A DNA stretch of 64,000 bases, taken from assembly GCF_039522585.1 (NCBI RefSeq), contig NZ_BAAADR010000021.1; one strand, written 5' to 3'. A program made the position numbers and the translations under genes. This document shows, piece after piece, positions 60,767 to 64,000 of this stretch. The DNA comes from Bisbaumannia salifodinae. Lineage in GTDB: Bacteria > Pseudomonadota > Gammaproteobacteria > Pseudomonadales > Halomonadaceae. Under the pieces are notes generated by a model. That model was not told the DNA's origin. It was given only the letters and a program-made list of their open reading frames with translations, and did no database searches. The first letter of the stretch is position 1. The number at the start of each line of letters is the position of its first letter.

Positions 60767-62203
60767 ATGCTGCGTCTCCTTGTCCTGTTCTGCGCGTTTC
60801 TGCTGCCCCTGCCGGCCCTGGCGGAAGGCTTTACCCATCTGGTCGGCCTGGTGGAGCGGGGCTTCGCCGTGGGCGCCGAGGCGCGCCTGCTGGGGGATGG
60901 CGCCGCCCCCGGCGAGCTGCTCGGCGAGATCGAACCGCGTCGCCAACTGTCGCCGGCCTCGGTCTCCAAGGCCTACCTCGCGGCGGCGGCCCTCAGCGAG
61001 TGGGGGCCCCAGCACCGCTTCACGACGCGACTGGTGACCACCGGCACCCTGGATGAGCACGGCGTCCTGCGGGGCGACCTGATCCTCGAGGGGAGCGGCG
61101 ATCCGGGCCTGGTGGCCGAGGACCTGTGGAAGCTGGTGCAGGGCCTGCGCCAGCGGGGGATCACTGCCATCGAGGGCGGGCTCGAGGTCAGCCAATGGCG
61201 CTTCGGTCCGGTGGAGTGCGTCACCACCGACCGCTGCCAGGCCCGCCGACGCGCCGCCAATGCCTACAGTGCGCAGCTCTCCGCGGCGGGGGTCAATCAC
61301 GGCAGCTGGTGCCTGTCGATCCGCCCGGGGCGGGTTGGGGAGACGGCCCGGGCGCTGAGCTGCGATACCGCCGAGCCCCTGGTGCCCCTGGATAATCGTA
61401 TCGATACCGTGGCCGCCGGCGGTGGCACCGAGTTCAGCGTCGAGCGGGCCGGGGAGGCGGGCAGCGAGCAACTGATCCTGCGCGGGCGCATCGCCGCCGA
61501 CAGCGGACCCCGCCAGGTACATCGGGCCAGCGCCGATCCCGCCCTGCAGACCGCCCAGACCCTGGGGGCCCTGCTGGCCCAGGCGGGGATCACCCTGACC
61601 GGGGCCCCGGTGGTCACCGAGAGCGCACCGCCGGCCGAGGCTCGGGAACTGGTCGCGGTGGAGGGGCGCTCCCTGCACGAGCTGCTGCTGGGGGTGATGC
61701 ACTACTCCAATAACTACATGGCCGATGTGCTGACCCTGGGGCTCGCCGAGGGCAGCCGGCGCCTGCCGGAGGGCGGCGCCGCCCTGGCCGGTTTCGCCGA
61801 GGCGCTGCCCAACCACGGCCCCCTGACCCTGGACAGCGGCAGCGGCCTGACCACCACCAATCGCACCAGTGCCGCCGGGGTCAATGTGCTGCTCGAGCAT
61901 ATGTACCGCCAGCCGGCGCTCTTCCCCAGCTTCGTCAGCGGCCTGCAGTCGCCGGCCACCGGGGTGATGCGCTTTATCCGCCGCGGCGGCGACACCTTCC
62001 AGCACCATGTGATGCTCAAGACCGGCACCCTCAACCAGCCCTTCGCGGTGCGTGCCGCCGCCGGCTACTTCCGCACCGCCAGCGGCCGCTGGGGCGTCTT
62101 CTCGGTGCTGGTCAACGGCAACGGCACCACCCCCTACCTGAGCTGGCCCGAGGTGCTCGACCCCCTCTCCCGGGACCTGGAGGCGATGATTCAGTCGCGC
62201 TGA
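60767..62203 (+). CDS. dacB: D-alanyl-D-alanine carboxypeptidase/endopeptidase (PBP4)
   Basis: 478 residues with a signal peptide (1-19, cleaved at PALA-EGF). Penicillin-binding motifs are SxxK at Ser65-Lys68 in SPASVSKAYL, SxN in MHYSNNYMAD and KTG in MLKTGTLNQPF. The insert between SxxK and SxN gives the PBP4 (S13 family) layout. It trims or opens peptide cross-links in the periplasm. Its 3' end overlaps the convergent LysR gene by 13 bp. Confidence 0.94.
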   Translation: MLRLLVLFCAFLLPLPALAEGFTHLVGLVERGFAVGAEARLLGDGAAPGELLGEIEPRRQLSPASVSKAYLAAAALSEWGPQHRFTTRLVTTGTLDEHGVLRGDLILEGSGDPGLVAEDLWKLVQGLRQRGITAIEGGLEVSQWRFGPVECVTTDRCQARRRAANAYSAQLSAAGVNHGSWCLSIRPGRVGETARALSCDTAEPLVPLDNRIDTVAAGGGTEFSVERAGEAGSEQLILRGRIAADSGPRQVHRASADPALQTAQTLGALLAQAGITLTGAPVVTESAPPAEARELVAVEGRSLHELLLGVMHYSNNYMADVLTLGLAEGSRRLPEGGAALAGFAEALPNHGPLTLDSGSGLTTTNRTSAAGVNVLLEHMYRQPALFPSFVSGLQSPATGVMRFIRRGGDTFQHHVMLKTGTLNQPFAVRAAAGYFRTASGRWGVFSVLVNGNGTTPYLSWPEVLDPLSRDLEAMIQSR

Positions 62204-63084
62204 GTTACCAGCGCCACCAGGTTGCGCAGGGCCGGGGCGTCGTTGTCGGCGCGCCAGGCGAACCACAGCGGCATCTCGCAGGCCCGCAGCTCCGCGAGTT
62301 CCACGAAGCGGATACCGGGCATGGGGTGGCAGCGGCTGGCGGCGGGCAGGATGGCGATGCCCAGCCCCGCGGCCACCATGCTGAGGATGGCGATATTGTC
62401 GGCGCCGTACTGCACCACCCGGGGATGAAAGCCGAGGCGCTGGAAGTGGGTCTGCATGCGGTCGTAGTAGACCGGCGAGGCGCTGCGGAAGCCCCACACG
62501 AAGTCCGCCTCGGCGAGATCGCTCAGGCGCGCCGGCGGGGCCTCGGCCCAGGAGGAGCCCTCCGGCACCGCCAGGATCAGGTGATCCTCCTCCAGCCGCC
62601 GGGCCTCCAATCCAGGATGGCCGCCATCGTCCAGGTAGAGGATGCCGGCATCCAGGCGGCCCTCCCTGAGGCGCTCCAGTTGGGGGCCCGAGAGCAGCGG
62701 GAAGACCTCGAAGGCGACCCGCGGATAGCGATCCCGGTAGCGCCGCAGCAGCCCCGCCACCTCCGGCACCCAGAGATGAGTCACCGTCACCCCCAGGCTG
62801 ACCTTGCCCACCACCCCCTGGCCCAGGGCCGTCAGTCGCGCCCTGAGCCGGGTGCGCCGATCGAGCAGCGCCTGAGCCTCCTCGTAAAGCGCCTGGCCCG
62901 CCACCGTCAGCCGCATGCCTCGCGCATGGCGCTCGAAGAGCCGCGTCTCCAGGTCCTCCTCCAATAAGCGAATCTGCCGGGTCAGTGCCGGCTGGGCCAC
63001 ATGCACCCGGCGGCTCGCCGCCGAGACCGAGCCGGCCTCCACCACGGCGACGAAGTAGTGCAACTGGCGAAATTCCATGGCCAT
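62191..63084 (-). CDS. LysR family transcriptional regulator of the DUF3311/symporter operon
   Basis: 297 residues: winged helix FRQLHYFVAVVEAGSVSAAS with the QPALTRQIRLLEEDLETRLF recognition region, then an effector-binding domain. Starts at 63084 or 63078 (MAMEF or MEF). It is divergent from the DUF3311/sodium:solute symporter genes, and two dyads lie between them, so it probably controls solute uptake. Confidence 0.9.
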   Translation of the reverse strand: MAMEFRQLHYFVAVVEAGSVSAASRRVHVAQPALTRQIRLLEEDLETRLFERHARGMRLTVAGQALYEEAQALLDRRTRLRARLTALGQGVVGKVSLGVTVTHLWVPEVAGLLRRYRDRYPRVAFEVFPLLSGPQLERLREGRLDAGILYLDDGGHPGLEARRLEEDHLILAVPEGSSWAEAPPARLSDLAEADFVWGFRSASPVYYDRMQTHFQRLGFHPRVVQYGADNIAILSMVAAGLGIAILPAASRCHPMPGIRFVELAELRACEMPLWFAWRADNDAPALRNLVALVTQRD

Positions 63085-63094
63085 CCTCGGTCAA

Positions 63095-63115
63095 CCCATA
63101 TCAGGTCGATATGGG
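63095..63115. promoter_or_regulatory. Palindrome 1 of a likely LysR operator
   Basis: CCCATATC (63095-63102) and GATATGGG (63108-63115) are perfect 8-bp inverted repeats with a 5-base spacer, 11 bases from the regulator start. The T-N11-A dyad is that of LysR recognition sites. Confidence 0.6.
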
Positions 63116-63117
63116 TG

Positions 63118-63134
63118 ATATCCAATATGGATAT
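63118..63134. promoter_or_regulatory. Palindrome 2 of a likely LysR operator
   Basis: ATATCCA (63118-63124) and TGGATAT (63128-63134) around ATA, two bases beyond palindrome 1 and of related sequence. Paired sites fit the recognition plus activation site layout of LysR promoters. Confidence 0.55.
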
Positions 63135-63213
63135 TTTTTCTATCTCTTGGCCTGCGCCATAGTCAAGGAACAATCCATAACAAGACTCGCCGCGGCGAGC
63201 GGGACGACTCTCG

Positions 63214-63426
63214 ATGAGCAAGACCTATCACTGGCTGGTGGGGCTGCACTTCACCCTGTGCACCCTGGCGATGATCTGGCCCGGCGCGCTGATCGCCAAC
63301 CGTATCGAGCCCATGCTGCTCGGCCTTCCCTTCCTGTTCTTCTGGTACATCCTGTGGATGCTGGTGCTCTTCGCCGGCATGTGGGTGGCCTTCGTGATCC
63401 GTCACGGAGGGCGCCGCCATGACTGA
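63214..63426 (+). CDS. DUF3311 small membrane protein
   Basis: 70 residues with two membrane helices (LHFTLCTLAMIWPGALIAN and LPFLFFWYILWMLVLFAG), the DUF3311 pattern. Such proteins are usually encoded directly before sodium:solute symporters and may be accessory subunits, as YhdT is to PanF. It overlaps the symporter gene by 8 bp. Confidence 0.85.
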   Translation: MSKTYHWLVGLHFTLCTLAMIWPGALIANRIEPMLLGLPFLFFWYILWMLVLFAGMWVAFVIRHGGRRHD

Positions 63427-64000
63427 TTCGCTGATCGTCGTCGGCATCACCTTGACCTATCTCGCCGGCGTGCTCTGGGTAGGCCTGCGCGCCCGGGGCC
63501 AGCAGGGCTCCAGCCTGGAGGGCTATGTGGCCGGCGGTCGCCACGTGGGCGTGGTGATCCTGTTCTTTATCCTCGGCGCCGAGATCTTCTCCGCCTTCGC
63601 CTTCCTGGGAGCCCCGGGCTGGTCCTACCAGCACGGCGCGCCGGCCTTCTATATCCTCGCCTACCTCTCCCTGGTGCCTATCACCATCTGGGTCCTGGGG
63701 CCGCGGGTGGCGGCGCTGGGCCGCGAGCGGGGTTACCTGACCCAGGGCGATATGATCGCCGATCACTACCGGAGCAAGTCCTTGGGCATCCTCGCCGGGG
63801 GGATCGGTGTGCTGGCCCTGGTGCCCTATTTGACCATCCAGATCGCCGGCGCCGGCCTGCTCTTCCAGGCCGCCACCGATGGCCTGGTACCCTTCTGGCT
63901 CGGCGCCCTGCTGGCCTTCCTGGTGGTCGCCGCTTATGTGTTCTGCAGCGGCCTGAACGGCATCGGCTGGACCAATCTGGTGCAGGGCATCATGATGATC
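63419..64000 (+). CDS. Sodium:solute symporter (SSS family), 5' part
   Basis: The first 194 residues are in the window and the frame is open at the end. SSS features include the first helix ITLTYLAGVLWVGLRARG, the conserved GYVAGGRHVG, AEIFSAFAFLGAPGWSY and the sodium-site region QGDMIADHYRSKSLG. SSS carriers couple sodium entry to uptake of solutes such as pantothenate, proline, acetate or sugars. The DUF3311 partner fits a PanF-like group, but the substrate is open. GGAGGG precedes the ATG. Confidence 0.88.
   Translation, partial: MTDSLIVVGITLTYLAGVLWVGLRARGQQGSSLEGYVAGGRHVGVVILFFILGAEIFSAFAFLGAPGWSYQHGAPAFYILAYLSLVPITIWVLGPRVAALGRERGYLTQGDMIADHYRSKSLGILAGGIGVLALVPYLTIQIAGAGLLFQAATDGLVPFWLGALLAFLVVAAYVFCSGLNGIGWTNLVQGIMMI

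Overview
The window reads as one contiguous stretch of a high-GC gammaproteobacterial chromosome, most likely a moderately halophilic member of the Halomonadaceae (Halomonas/Chromohalobacter-like). This is inferred from gene content: a stand-alone ectoine hydroxylase (ectD), a TAXI-type TRAP transporter, a FabY-type ketoacyl synthase of the Pseudomonas kind, YggX, TmcA and the selD-mnmH pair. Nearly all of it is housekeeping or metabolic DNA. I see no prophage, CRISPR array, transposase or plasmid backbone.

Layout. 1-400: 3' end of a 5S rRNA, a second displaced copy of its last 16 bases, and a series of terminators facing hisC. 403-9648: hisC, an AEC transporter with a MarR regulator, an NlpE-like lipoprotein, radA preceded by a broken 29-codon copy of its own start, selD-mnmH (selenouridine in tRNA), a glutamine-amidotransferase-like protein without its catalytic cysteine, an alkyltransferase-like protein and yjaG. 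9666-12524: hisB-hisH-hisA-hisF on the minus strand. 12695-17437: panZ-like/asmA, mutY, a 155-bp foldback (MITE-like) element, yggX and a tRNA-Phe/Gln/Thr operon with a clear promoter. 17693-26406: ectD, a fumarylacetoacetase-family hydrolase, speA-thrB, a DUF2782 protein, polA and a glycosyltransferase. 26456-31055: a nucleobase permease, amidohydrolase and TauE/SafE operon with a divergent LysR regulator. 31155-35175: a ferric-iron ABC transporter split over both strands around a Fur-like site. 35360-41110: tmcA with an internal duplication, pepD, dps, glycerate kinase.

41295-51897 is the most connected region. Two small lipoproteins overlap a DctB-like sensor kinase and a sigma-54-dependent DctD-like regulator. 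A Zur-like palindrome then precedes a DUF1007 and NicO metal-export/import pair. After a HIT protein comes a TAXI TRAP transporter whose upstream region carries a -24/-12 type promoter and an enhancer-like palindrome, followed by a TauE/SafE permease. I infer that the two-component system drives the TRAP operon. 51970-64000: entericidin-like and I78-inhibitor lipoproteins, a thioesterase and AtoE, a MATE pump with a duplicated 3' tail, ferredoxin-coaD, fabY, a short terminator-ended transcript unit before trmB, an SMR pump, dacB, and a LysR-controlled DUF3311/SSS symporter pair cut by the window end.

The most unusual non-coding signal is a roughly 130-bp repeat present three times (5151-5280, 22386-22516, 48810-48940). 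Two of its helices keep pairing although their sequences differ, which suggests a structured RNA or foldback DNA family. A second theme is partial duplication of gene ends or segments: 5S tail, radA start, MATE tail, tmcA segment. All calls rest on reading the sequence; no database search was possible.
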